From the NCBI GenBank assembly GCA_015711775.1, contig JACVJB010000010.1, forward strand, positions 1 through 11,846: a DNA stretch of 11,846 nt. The letters are read 5' to 3'. Numbering within the stretch: the stretch's first letter is position 1; each line of letters begins with the position of its first letter. Both the position numbers and the translations under genes were made by a program. Source of the DNA: Actinomycetota bacterium (lineage in GTDB: Bacteria > Actinomycetota > Humimicrobiia > Humimicrobiales > Humimicrobiaceae). Under the pieces are notes generated by a model. That model was not told where the DNA came from. It was given only the letters and a program-made list of their open reading frames with translations, and made no database searches. Below are positions 1 through 7,544 of the stretch, piece after piece.

Positions 1-1005
1 AAAAAGCTCAAGCGAGGATTTATATATGTCAAATATTGCAGATGTATATTGAGATGCGGATGTTCTTCTGGTAATAGTTTTAAAATCGGAAAATCTTATC
101 TTTATTGTTACTGTTTTACCTTTATATCCTTGAGAGTAAAGATTTATTGATATTTTCTGGGACAGAAATAAAAGAGTGGACTTTATCGCATTCATATCAT
201 CTATATCTCTGGAAAAAGTTATTTCCCTGCCAATGGATTTTGCATCATGAAAGGGGATAACACAGCGATTGTCAATTCCGCATGACATTTCATGCATAAA
301 ATTCCCCATAGCCTCGCCGAATTTTTTCCTGAGCACATCAGGCGGCATTTTTGAAAGATCCCCGATTGTCTTTATGCCCATCATATCAAGGGATTTATCT
401 GTTACTCTTCCAACGCCCCATATAAAAGATACCGGAAGCTGTCTTATTTTTGAAATCATCTCCGGGGTGTTTTCAAGCACTGTCAGGCCGTTTGGCTTTC
501 CAAGGCCTGAAGCAAGTTTTGCAAGAAACTTGTTGGGCCCAAGTCCTGCTGAAGATGTCAGGTTTGTCTTTTCGTATATTTCGCCCTTTATTTTTTTTGC
601 TATTTCAAGGCTGCTGCCAAAAAGTCTTTCACAGCCGGTTACATCAAGAAATCCCTCATCACATCCCATTACCTCAACAAGCGGGGTATATTTAAAAAAT
701 ATTTCCCTTATTTTTGCTGATTCTGAAAGATATTTTTCCATATCCACCGGCACATATATGCCGCCAGGGCACAATCTTCTTGCCCTTGCAAGAGGCATGC
801 CTGAATGCAGCCCGTATTTTCTTGCTTCATAAGATGCGGTTGATATTACACCCCTATTTAAGGGGCCTCCCACTATAAGGGGCCTGTTTTTATATTCGGG
901 ATGATCGCGCTGCTCAATTTGTGCAAAAAATGCGTCCATATCCACATGTATTATTTTCCTTTGGCCGGAATATGTCTCTGGTGTGTTTTTTATGCTTTTA
1001 TCCAT
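1..1005 (-). CDS. dinB: DNA polymerase IV (DinB, Y-family), C-terminus cut by window edge
   Basis: Translesion DNA polymerase that copies damaged templates with low fidelity. The frame is open from ATG at 1005 to base 1 (335 codons), so only the end of the little-finger domain and any C-terminal clamp-binding peptide are missing. Visible landmarks are HVDMDAFFAQIE (residues 20-31; metal ligands D22 and D24, aromatic steric gate F27), the STASYEARKYG nucleotide-binding segment (55-65), the catalytic pair D116-E117 in GCDEGFLDVT, PNKFLAKLAS (157-166), a helix-hairpin-helix near 190-215, and little-finger start SIGREITFSRDI (257-268). Both catalytic acids are kept, unlike typical ImuB proteins, so it should be an active polymerase. 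About 15 residues precede the usual DinB start. The ATG overlaps the end of the upstream polymerase gene by 16 nt, with a purine-rich AGGGATGG just ahead of it. The frame was read by hand because it runs off the window. Confidence 0.95.
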   Translation of the reverse strand, partial: MDKSIKNTPETYSGQRKIIHVDMDAFFAQIEQRDHPEYKNRPLIVGGPLNRGVISTASYEARKYGLHSGMPLARARRLCPGGIYVPVDMEKYLSESAKIREIFFKYTPLVEVMGCDEGFLDVTGCERLFGSSLEIAKKIKGEIYEKTNLTSSAGLGPNKFLAKLASGLGKPNGLTVLENTPEMISKIRQLPVSFIWGVGRVTDKSLDMMGIKTIGDLSKMPPDVLRKKFGEAMGNFMHEMSCGIDNRCVIPFHDAKSIGREITFSRDIDDMNAIKSTLLFLSQKISINLYSQGYKGKTVTIKIRFSDFKTITRRTSASQYTSAIFDIYKSSLELF

Positions 1006-4000
1006 GGATTTGCCATCCCTGCAAGAAAGGATTCTTTAATTGCTTCTTCTTTTCTTATTCTTTCATTTTTGCTGAATTCAGCTATGCCAAGCGCTTCTTT
1101 TGAAATAAGGGACACATTAATGTCTTTTATGTGAAGCCTTCCTTTTATTACTATAAAACGTTCACTTGAAAGCAGTTTAATATATTTTTTATATATCAAC
1201 GGGAAAAACACTGCTTCATACATGCCATCCTCATCTTCCATTGTGCAGAACATCATGTTTTGGCCACTCTTTGTATTTTCAATTCTTTTTGAAATTATTA
1301 TGCCGGCGGCAGTCACGGAGCCTCTTAAGTTATAAAAAGAACCGCTTTTTGTTATAACGGCATGGCTTGCCCCTGAATTTTTAAGGCCCTGTTTAAAAAC
1401 CTGCAGGGGATGGGCGCTTATGTAGAATCCGAGAAGCCGGACCTGCATTAGAAGTTTTTCTTCAATGCTGAAGTCCTTTTCAGGTTCCCAGGCATTAACT
1501 GTTTTTTTAATGAAGCAGGAAAAATCGCTGCAGTCAAATATGGCAACTTCTGTATTTGCCGTCGGTTTTTTTAATTTTTTAATTGAGTAAAAATCATTCA
1601 GCAGCTGTTTTGTCGGAATGCCTGTAAAATCAAATGCTCCGATTTTTATAAGGTTTTCAATGGCGGTACCTGAAATCCTGCATGTGGCGCTCACTCTGAA
1701 GTAAAAATCAGTAAAGCTGCGAAATCTGCCGTTTTTGTTTCTCTCATTTATTATGCAACCTGCCCCTGCATATCCGAGGTTTTTTACTGAAATAAGTGGC
1801 GATCTTATAGCTTTGCCGCAGTTTTCCACTTTAAATTCAAATCCGCTCTTATTTATATCAGGAAGCTTCAGCGCAATGCCAAGCCTTCTTGCTTCTTCCA
1901 GATACTGCATTTTACTGTAATAGCCTGAATTGTTAGTAAGTATTGTTGCAAGAAACTCTGCAGGATAGTGGTATTTCAAAAAACATGTTTTGTAGGAAAT
2001 GTCTGCATAAGCTGCAGCATGGGCCTTGACAAAACCATAACTTGCAAATTTTGATATCATCCTGAAGGCATCTTTTACTGTATCTGCGCTGTAGCCTTTC
2101 CTGAGGCCTCCCTGCAGAAATCTCTGCTGTTGTGAAAGCATTTTTTCACGGGATAGGGTAACCATTGCTTTCCTTAGACTGTCTGCTTCACTTAGCGAGT
2201 ATCCCGCTATTTTAATAGCCGCCTGCATTGCCTGCTCCTGGTAAAGTATTACTCCGAATGTTTCCTTTAGAAGCGGCTCAAGATCTTTGTGAATATAGGA
2301 TATTTTTTCCCTTCCAAATTTTCTTTCAATGAAATTATTCACCATTCCTGATTGCTGGGGACCAGGCCGGTACAGTGATATAAGAAGCGTTATGTCATTA
2401 AGGCACTCAGGTTTTATCTTGCGCGCAAGCGTTCTTATGCCAAAGCTTTCAAGCTGGAAAACGCCAAGCGTGCTGCCTTCCTGCATGAGGCTGAAAACAT
2501 TGCTGTCATTGCATGGTATGTCTGCCATATTTATCTTTATTTTTCTCTGTTTTTCAAGAATTGCCGATACATCGGATATGAGGCTTAAACTAAGGGAGTT
2601 GATAAGGTCTATTTTTAAAATTCCAATGTCATCAATACTGTTCATGTCATACTGGCTCATGATCTGGCCTGTTTCAGACAGCGTCAGGGGTATGCGGCAG
2701 GACAAGTCGCAATCTGAGACTATAAAAGCTGAAGGGTGCATTGATACATGCCTTATATAACCTCCGATATCTTCTGAAAGCTCAAGAATTTTTTTTAAGG
2801 AAGGATCTTTTATATCTGCAGGCCCGGCTGATTTAAGGCAGGTTTGCATCTTGCTGGCTGTGTAAAACCTGTTATACCCGGGAGCTGATTTTATAATGTG
2901 GTCCACATCCTCTTTTGGCATGCCGGTTATTCTTCCTGATTCCCTTATTGCAGCCCGGGGTTTTGTAGTGGCAAAACTTGATACTCTTGCTATGCTGTTA
3001 TGTCCGTATCTGCTCCTCAGGTAATGCCAAATTTTCTGCCTGTCCCTGGCAGATACGTCAATGTCTATATCAGGGGGCTCCTTTCTCTCCAGGTTTAAAA
3101 ATCTTTCAAAATAAAGATTGTTTTTAACCGGGTCAACATTTGATATCTTTAGAAGATATGAAACAAGGCTTCCTGCTGAGGAGCCTTTTCCGCAGATGGG
3201 TATGCTGTTTTTATGCGCAAACCCTGCTATGTCTGCCACAATTAGAAAGTATCCCGTAAATCCTGTCTTATATATAATATTCAACTCTTTTTCAAGCCTT
3301 TCTGTAACTTTTTGCGGGGGACTGGCCCCAAACCTTGCTTTTATGCCCTCCAGGCACAGTTCAGAAAGGTATTTTTCCTGGGATTTGCCCCCGGGTGTCT
3401 TAAATGCGGGAAGAACTGTTTTTCCGAGCTTAAAATCAAAACAGCATTTATCAGCAATAATCTGTGTATTTTTTACTGCTGAAGGCATGTCTTTAAAAAG
3501 CAATGACATCTCAGAAGGTGATTTAAGGTAATTTTCATCGCCCTGTATAATATTAAATAACGGATCGGCCTTTGCGCCCATTGCTTTTATTTTTGCAAGG
3601 CTGCTGTATGTGCGGCAGTCTTTCTGCAGCAGGTAATGTACATTATTTGTTGCTGCTGCAGGTATTTTTGTCTTTTGTGAAAATGCTGCAAGAGCCTCAG
3701 ATGCAAGGATGCTGTTTTGGTGCAAATTTAACCGGGTTTTGTACCGTTGTATTTCAATATAAAAGTCCCGGCCGAATATATTAAAAAGTATTTTTGCAAA
3801 AGATATTGCCTCATGGATTTTATTTTCTTTAAGCAGCCTGGAAATCTTTCCATTGCTGCAGCCGCTTAAGGCAATAAGTCCTACGGAAAACTCTGCAAGG
3901 CAGCTGATTTTTACTGCCGGTACGCCTGGCCCTTGCTCAGGCCGCTCTCCTTCATGTAAATAAGGGGCCTCTGTGTGTGATTTACTGACAAGGCGGCACA

Positions 4001-4265
4001 GGTTTTCATATCCTGTCCTGTTTTTTACAAGAAGGGTAAGATGGGATAGGCCATTATCCTTAAGGCAGATCTCGCACCCTGTTATTGGTTTTAAACCTGC
4101 GTCTTTTGCAAGTCTGTAAAACTGTACTGCTCCGCCCATTACATATTTGTCAGTAAGAGCCAGGGCGTCCATTTTAAGCAGGGCTGCTCTTTCGACAAGT
4201 TCCTCAATTCTTGCAGAAGATTCAAGCATGCTGAAATGGCTGTGTACATGAAGATGGGTAAACAA
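990..4265 (-). CDS. dnaE2: C-family DNA polymerase III alpha subunit, DnaE2/ImuC-like
   Basis: Replicative-type polymerase, here probably the error-prone damage-induced paralogue. At 1091 residues it is in the DnaE2 range and slightly shorter than E. coli DnaE. In order: PHP domain (about 1-280, HLHVHS at 4-9); palm with PDIDIDV, catalytic D401 and D403, third catalytic Asp in LKIDL (D553); GVFQLESFGIRTL (601-613); LYRPGP (631-636); fingers motif YGFVKAHAAAYA (743-754); HhH region (about 820-885); GFYISAHPL (946-954); OB-fold (about 978-1060). No tau-binding C-terminal domain is evident. PHP metal-site residues are altered: TDHG is TDKY (K40) and TNDVHY is TNNVHY (N208). The start is TTG, supported by a GGAGG ribosome site at 4274-4278, 8 nt upstream. 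It lies 20 bp after lexA and overlaps dinB, so SOS control from the lexA promoter is expected. The DnaE2 rather than DnaE1 call rests mainly on this context; the window does not show whether another dnaE exists. Confidence 0.88.
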   Translation of the reverse strand: MFTHLHVHSHFSMLESSARIEELVERAALLKMDALALTDKYVMGGAVQFYRLAKDAGLKPITGCEICLKDNGLSHLTLLVKNRTGYENLCRLVSKSHTEAPYLHEGERPEQGPGVPAVKISCLAEFSVGLIALSGCSNGKISRLLKENKIHEAISFAKILFNIFGRDFYIEIQRYKTRLNLHQNSILASEALAAFSQKTKIPAAATNNVHYLLQKDCRTYSSLAKIKAMGAKADPLFNIIQGDENYLKSPSEMSLLFKDMPSAVKNTQIIADKCCFDFKLGKTVLPAFKTPGGKSQEKYLSELCLEGIKARFGASPPQKVTERLEKELNIIYKTGFTGYFLIVADIAGFAHKNSIPICGKGSSAGSLVSYLLKISNVDPVKNNLYFERFLNLERKEPPDIDIDVSARDRQKIWHYLRSRYGHNSIARVSSFATTKPRAAIRESGRITGMPKEDVDHIIKSAPGYNRFYTASKMQTCLKSAGPADIKDPSLKKILELSEDIGGYIRHVSMHPSAFIVSDCDLSCRIPLTLSETGQIMSQYDMNSIDDIGILKIDLINSLSLSLISDVSAILEKQRKIKINMADIPCNDSNVFSLMQEGSTLGVFQLESFGIRTLARKIKPECLNDITLLISLYRPGPQQSGMVNNFIERKFGREKISYIHKDLEPLLKETFGVILYQEQAMQAAIKIAGYSLSEADSLRKAMVTLSREKMLSQQQRFLQGGLRKGYSADTVKDAFRMISKFASYGFVKAHAAAYADISYKTCFLKYHYPAEFLATILTNNSGYYSKMQYLEEARRLGIALKLPDINKSGFEFKVENCGKAIRSPLISVKNLGYAGAGCIINERNKNGRFRSFTDFYFRVSATCRISGTAIENLIKIGAFDFTGIPTKQLLNDFYSIKKLKKPTANTEVAIFDCSDFSCFIKKTVNAWEPEKDFSIEEKLLMQVRLLGFYISAHPLQVFKQGLKNSGASHAVITKSGSFYNLRGSVTAAGIIISKRIENTKSGQNMMFCTMEDEDGMYEAVFFPLIYKKYIKLLSSERFIVIKGRLHIKDINVSLISKEALGIAEFSKNERIRKEEAIKESFLAGMANPWIKA

Positions 4266-4285
4266 ATAAAATACCTCCGGGCAAA

Positions 4286-4951
4286 TTAAATATTTCTGTG
4301 GACAGCTACAACCCGCCCGATAATTTTAACGCTGTCTCCTGCGTCTTTTATGTTTATCCTGATCGGGGGATAATCCGGGTTGGAAGATACTAGCTCTATA
4401 CCGTTTTCTGTCTTATAAAATCTTTTTACTACGGCTTCATCATTTATCAGGGCGACAACTATTTCACCATTTTCTGCGGTGCTGCGGGCCTTTACCATAA
4501 TCATATCACCGTTAAGTATATGATCCCCTATCATGCTGTTGCCCTTTACCCTGAGCGCAAAATCAGCCCCATAAGCGCCTGTAAAGCTTTCCGGCACAGG
4601 TATGTATTCGTCTATGTTCTCATAGGCAAGAGCCGGGTTTCCTGCCGCTATATTGCCAATAAGGGGTAGATATGATAGAGCGGCATGGCCTGCGGCAGCA
4701 GGGAAAGAAAAATATGAGTAACCCTGCTTCAGTATGCCAAACGCTTTATCTGTAAGCTTTATTGAACGGGCAAGTGAATTTTTTCTTATATATCCTTTTT
4801 TTTCAAGGGATGTGAAATGGTCGGTTGCAGCTTTTGGCGATGAAAAGCCCATCATTTCCGCCACATCTCTTGCTGTTGGAGGATAGGAATTAATAATTAT
4901 AAAATCGTGTATTTTTTTTAATACGGCTTTCTGCCTGTCTGTAATTTTCAT
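4286..4951 (-). CDS. lexA: LexA SOS repressor (self-cleaving)
   Basis: Transcriptional repressor of the DNA-damage response that cuts itself when stimulated by RecA filaments on single-stranded DNA. From ATG at 4951 it has 221 residues. An N-terminal winged helix includes PPTARDVAEMMGFSSPKAA (about 24-42). The cleavage site is Ala103-Gly104 in IGNIAAGNP, and the Ser-Lys dyad is S139 (GNSMIGD) and K176 (AVVKRF). All line up with E. coli A84-G85, S119 and K156, so it should be fully functional. A longer frame can start at 4990 (234 residues), but the extra 13 residues have no LexA counterpart, MKITDRQKAVL is the normal family start, and the longer start lies just upstream of the operator palindrome. 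Neither start has a Shine-Dalgarno sequence; a TATAAT six bases before the 4951 ATG suggests leaderless translation. It heads the lexA-dnaE2-dinB operon and is probably autoregulated. Confidence 0.97.
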   Translation of the reverse strand: MKITDRQKAVLKKIHDFIIINSYPPTARDVAEMMGFSSPKAATDHFTSLEKKGYIRKNSLARSIKLTDKAFGILKQGYSYFSFPAAAGHAALSYLPLIGNIAAGNPALAYENIDEYIPVPESFTGAYGADFALRVKGNSMIGDHILNGDMIMVKARSTAENGEIVVALINDEAVVKRFYKTENGIELVSSNPDYPPIRINIKDAGDSVKIIGRVVAVHRNI

Positions 4952-4957
4952 AATGGC

Positions 4958-4986
4958 ATTATACAATATAACTATACATTTGTATA
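4958..4986 (-). promoter_or_regulatory. lexA promoter, probably giving a leaderless mRNA
   Basis: On the minus strand, TATACA (4986-4981, four of six matches to the -35 consensus) is followed by a 17-nt spacer and a perfect TATAAT (4963-4958). Seven bases past the -10 is the A of the lexA ATG at 4951, so transcription would start at or next to the start codon. The absence of any Shine-Dalgarno sequence agrees. The -35 is inside the palindromic operator, so bound repressor would block polymerase. Confidence 0.5.
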
Positions 4987-4987
4987 G
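4972..4987 (-). promoter_or_regulatory. Candidate LexA operator (SOS box)
   Basis: A perfect inverted repeat, CTATACA-TT-TGTATAG (7-2-7), sits 20 bp upstream of the lexA start and covers the proposed -35 hexamer. A further TATACAA-like half-site lies at 4961-4966. LexA genes are commonly self-repressed through such a palindrome, so position and symmetry support the assignment. The sequence differs from the E. coli CTGT-N8-ACAG box and the Gram-positive GAAC-N4-GTTC box. Binding is inferred, not seen. Confidence 0.6.
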
Positions 4988-5131
4988 CATATAGCAACAT
5001 TTTTTTGCAAATACTGAAATAGAAGGCCGGCAATTTATGGCAGGAAGAAGTATTTAACAGCGGAGGGCTTTTCCTGTAAACGCATATTCAATTATAAAAG
5101 CAAGAGAGCTATTTTGGGTAGTGTTACTTCT

Positions 5132-6571
5132 TTATTTTGCGGGAATTTTAAATATGAAAGTGTTTATGCCGGAGTCTGAAATAAAATCAAGCTTAGCATC
5201 AAGAATTGAGGATATTTTCTGTGATATTGCAAGCCCAAGGCCAAAACCTTTTATATTTTTAAAATCATACTTTTTTGATCTGTAAAACATATTGAATATT
5301 TTGTTTTTTTCCTCTCCGGATATGCTGTAGCCTTTGTTTGAGACAGAAAAAACCACATTTTTCTCCTCAGGATATATACTTATATCAATTTCAGAATTTA
5401 TAGATGAATATTTTATTGCATTGTTAATCAGGTTTGACACAACAGTGCCAACAAGATATCTGTCGCTTAAAAGTCTGATATTCTCAGGCAGTTTGTAGGA
5501 CCTGTTTATTTTTAGCCGGTTTTCTGAAAGTTCCTTTTCATAAAGTTTCAGCAAGTCTTCAACAATTGCAGCTATATCTATTTTTTCTCTTGAGAGTTCA
5601 ATAAGGCGGTTTTCAATTTTTGAAAGCATCAGCAGGCTTTCGGTTATATTCTCTATATCGCCGGTCTTGCTTTTTATGATATCAAGCGCCTGGCTGACTT
5701 CCTTATCTGTTGAATATACTCCCTCGCTTATGCCCTCAGCATAACCGTTTATTGAAGTTATCATATTTTTGATTTCATGTGACAGCATATAGGTAAATTC
5801 TTTCAGTGAGTTCTGGCTGCGCTCAATTTTATTTTTCATAAGATTGATATTGCCTGCAAGAATGCCTATCTCATCATTGCTGTCTGCCCTTATCTCCTCG
5901 CTGTAATCACCATCTGATATGCGGCTTACTGAACGGTTAAGCTTAAGTACAGGTCCGCTTATGCTTTTTCCAAGGACAATGCCTGTAAGTATTGAAATAA
6001 GGCTTGCAATAAGGAATATAAGGGCAAGATTAAGCATATATCTTAAAGGAGGAATCTGTATAAGTTTTTGCTGCTTTACAAATACCGAAATAAAATTTTC
6101 ATTTCCCATCTCAAACTCATGTATTGACACATAGTAGTTTAAGTTATCCAGCTTTGTATATACAAGTTTTCCTGAATTTTCTTTTGAGGATATGTAGAAA
6201 AGATCAGATATTGTAAAAAAATTGCTTATCTGTCTGCTGGCGTTAATAATTTTTTCAAGATCTTTCTGGCTTATATTCATGGAGTTTATAAATATTTCCA
6301 TTCTATCGTTTGTAATGATAAGCTTTGCGCCGGTAATATTTTCAATTTTGTGAAGGTAGTCTGACTGTTTAAGATAAACAAAAGCTTCCCTGTGGCCGGA
6401 AAATTCTTCCTGTAAAAGTTTTGATATCTCCATGTTCTGTCTGGAAAGCTCTAAAAGCTGGGTATTTCTATTGTTTATTTCAAAAAGCTGAGTAAAGGCA
6501 AGGGATGCAATAAAAATAATTGTAAAAAGAGTTATTGCTATTGTTGTTGTAATCCTGTCCTGGATTTTCAT
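5132..6571 (-). CDS. Membrane sensor histidine kinase (HAMP-HisKA-HATPase)
   Basis: Sensor partner of the response regulator gene just upstream (39-bp gap). The 479 residues contain an N-terminal membrane helix (about 8-28), an extracytoplasmic sensing region of about 145 residues with no recognised fold (30-175), a second membrane helix (about 178-201), a HAMP linker (about 202-255, with DEIGILAGNIN), a dimerisation/phosphoacceptor helix with SHEIKN (His265), an N box NLINNAIKYSS (380-390), and a G2 box KGFGLGLAIS (441-450). The G1 region reads VSNKGYSI (410-417) instead of the common DNGxGI. Similar SN-x-G variants occur in Gram-positive kinases, so this need not mean inactivity. The ATG has only a weak purine-rich sequence ahead of it (GGGG about 20 nt upstream), so translation may depend on the preceding gene. 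The stimulus is unknown. It ends about 180 bp before lexA, which has its own promoter. Confidence 0.93.
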   Translation of the reverse strand: MKIQDRITTTIAITLFTIIFIASLAFTQLFEINNRNTQLLELSRQNMEISKLLQEEFSGHREAFVYLKQSDYLHKIENITGAKLIITNDRMEIFINSMNISQKDLEKIINASRQISNFFTISDLFYISSKENSGKLVYTKLDNLNYYVSIHEFEMGNENFISVFVKQQKLIQIPPLRYMLNLALIFLIASLISILTGIVLGKSISGPVLKLNRSVSRISDGDYSEEIRADSNDEIGILAGNINLMKNKIERSQNSLKEFTYMLSHEIKNMITSINGYAEGISEGVYSTDKEVSQALDIIKSKTGDIENITESLLMLSKIENRLIELSREKIDIAAIVEDLLKLYEKELSENRLKINRSYKLPENIRLLSDRYLVGTVVSNLINNAIKYSSINSEIDISIYPEEKNVVFSVSNKGYSISGEEKNKIFNMFYRSKKYDFKNIKGFGLGLAISQKISSILDAKLDFISDSGINTFIFKIPAK

Positions 6572-6610
6572 TATAATTTAATCCATTGCCCCGTTTAATT
6601 ATTTTTATGT

Positions 6611-7405
6611 TTAAGGCATATTGAAACGGTAGCCAACTGACCATACAGTTTCAATAAGGCTTCCGTTTATATCCTGGATTTTTTTTCTCAGTTCCTTTAC
6701 ATGGACATCAATGGTCCTTGACTGGCCAACAAAATCATAACCCCATATGTCCTCAAGCAGGGACTGCCTGTTTATCACCACATTCTTGTTTTCAATAAAA
6801 TAAAGCAGCATATTAAATTCCTTGTTGGTCAGCTTAACCTCTGCGCCGTTTACAAATATTTTTCTTGCATCAGTATTGATTTCAAGCTTTACATCGTGAG
6901 CAATTATTTTTTCTTTGGGATTTGTCAGTTTTCCTACCACAACGTTTTTTAGGGTCAAAGCCTGCTTAAATTTTACAGTTAAAAGTTTCGGCTGCGCATC
7001 CTGAACTTTTGCCGTTCTTTTTATGTAAGGCTCATTTTTATAAGCTCGCCTTATTATTGCTTTTATCCTTGCAACCAGTTCCTGCGGATTAAATGGTTTT
7101 GTGATGTAATCGTCTGCCCCTGCATCAAGACCTGTTATCTTGTCCGAGTCTTCGCTTTTTGCAGTGAGCATTATTATTGGAATGTTTAGAGATTGCCTGA
7201 TTTTTGCGCATACTTCAATCCCGCTTAAGTCAGGCAGCATCAAATCAAGGACTACAAGGCTGTATTTATCCCGGTTTCCCTCAAGCGCCAGCAGTGCTGC
7301 TTTTCCTCCTGCCGCAGTATCGACTTTATAATTCTCTTTCTGAAGAAAATCTTTTATAAGTTTTCTTATTTCCCTGTCATCGTCAACAACAAGTATATTT
7401 TCCAT
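6611..7405 (-). CDS. OmpR/PhoB-family response regulator
   Basis: DNA-binding output half of the two-component system, first gene of a pair with the kinase downstream. The receiver domain (about 1-118) carries VVDDD (6-10), phospho-acceptor Asp54 in VVLDLMLPD, Thr81 in MLTAK, and Lys103 in ITKPF. A winged-helix domain (about 172-264) has LTNKEFNMLLYF, the WGYDFVGQSRTIDVHV recognition region and a terminal VWSVGYRF. At 264 residues it is longer than the usual 225-240. The excess is a linker of roughly 45-50 residues (about 122-168) rich in Lys and Val where most relatives have 10-20. The ATG at 7405 matches the standard receiver start, but no Shine-Dalgarno sequence is visible; a TAAAAT lies 9 bases upstream, so a very short leader is possible. 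The target genes are unknown; the divergent sugar kinase is a candidate only because it is adjacent. Confidence 0.95.
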   Translation of the reverse strand: MENILVVDDDREIRKLIKDFLQKENYKVDTAAGGKAALLALEGNRDKYSLVVLDLMLPDLSGIEVCAKIRQSLNIPIIMLTAKSEDSDKITGLDAGADDYITKPFNPQELVARIKAIIRRAYKNEPYIKRTAKVQDAQPKLLTVKFKQALTLKNVVVGKLTNPKEKIIAHDVKLEINTDARKIFVNGAEVKLTNKEFNMLLYFIENKNVVINRQSLLEDIWGYDFVGQSRTIDVHVKELRKKIQDINGSLIETVWSVGYRFNMP

Positions 7406-7544
7406 AATACACTAATTTTATCAGCAAATTATCAATAACTGAATCGGTAAAAATTAAGGCCATAAAAAATATAATCATTTATTCTGAAGTGGCTTTTTGT
7501 TAAGATAAAAAATAAATAATTTAATTAACAGGAGTGGAGAGTAA
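7406..7544. promoter_or_regulatory. Divergent promoter region, response regulator / sugar kinase
   Basis: This AT-rich spacer separates two divergent genes and must hold both promoters. On the plus strand there is a perfect TATAAT at 7470-7475 without a good -35, and a TTGTTA/TTTAAT pair (7497-7502, 7520-7525, 17-nt spacer) that would start transcription almost on the ribosome site. On the minus strand, TAAAAT at about 7418-7423 precedes the regulator gene. The kinase ribosome site is AGGAGTGGAGA at 7530-7540. No convincing operator palindrome was found. Individual boxes are uncertain. Confidence 0.35.

Noticed and set aside
269..832. Open frame of 187 codons on the plus strand
   Set aside because: It lies wholly antisense to dinB, whose conserved motifs are unmistakable, and its translation matches no family. 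It is a shadow of the real gene, as are the other plus-strand frames opposite the minus-strand genes.
5038..5079. CAGGAA...TTCCTG inverted repeat downstream of the histidine kinase
   Set aside because: The six-base stem has a loop over 20 bases and no T-run; it does not look like a terminator or operator.
5020..5115. Possible tiny peptide gene (16 codons) upstream of lexA on the minus strand
   Set aside because: It has no ribosome site, no recognisable sequence and a length expected by chance.
6154..6165. Perfect 12-bp palindrome TTGTATATACAA, resembling the lexA operator half-sites
   Set aside because: It sits inside the histidine kinase coding sequence, far from any start, lacks the two-base centre and flanking C/G of the lexA site, and is plausible by chance in AT-rich codons.
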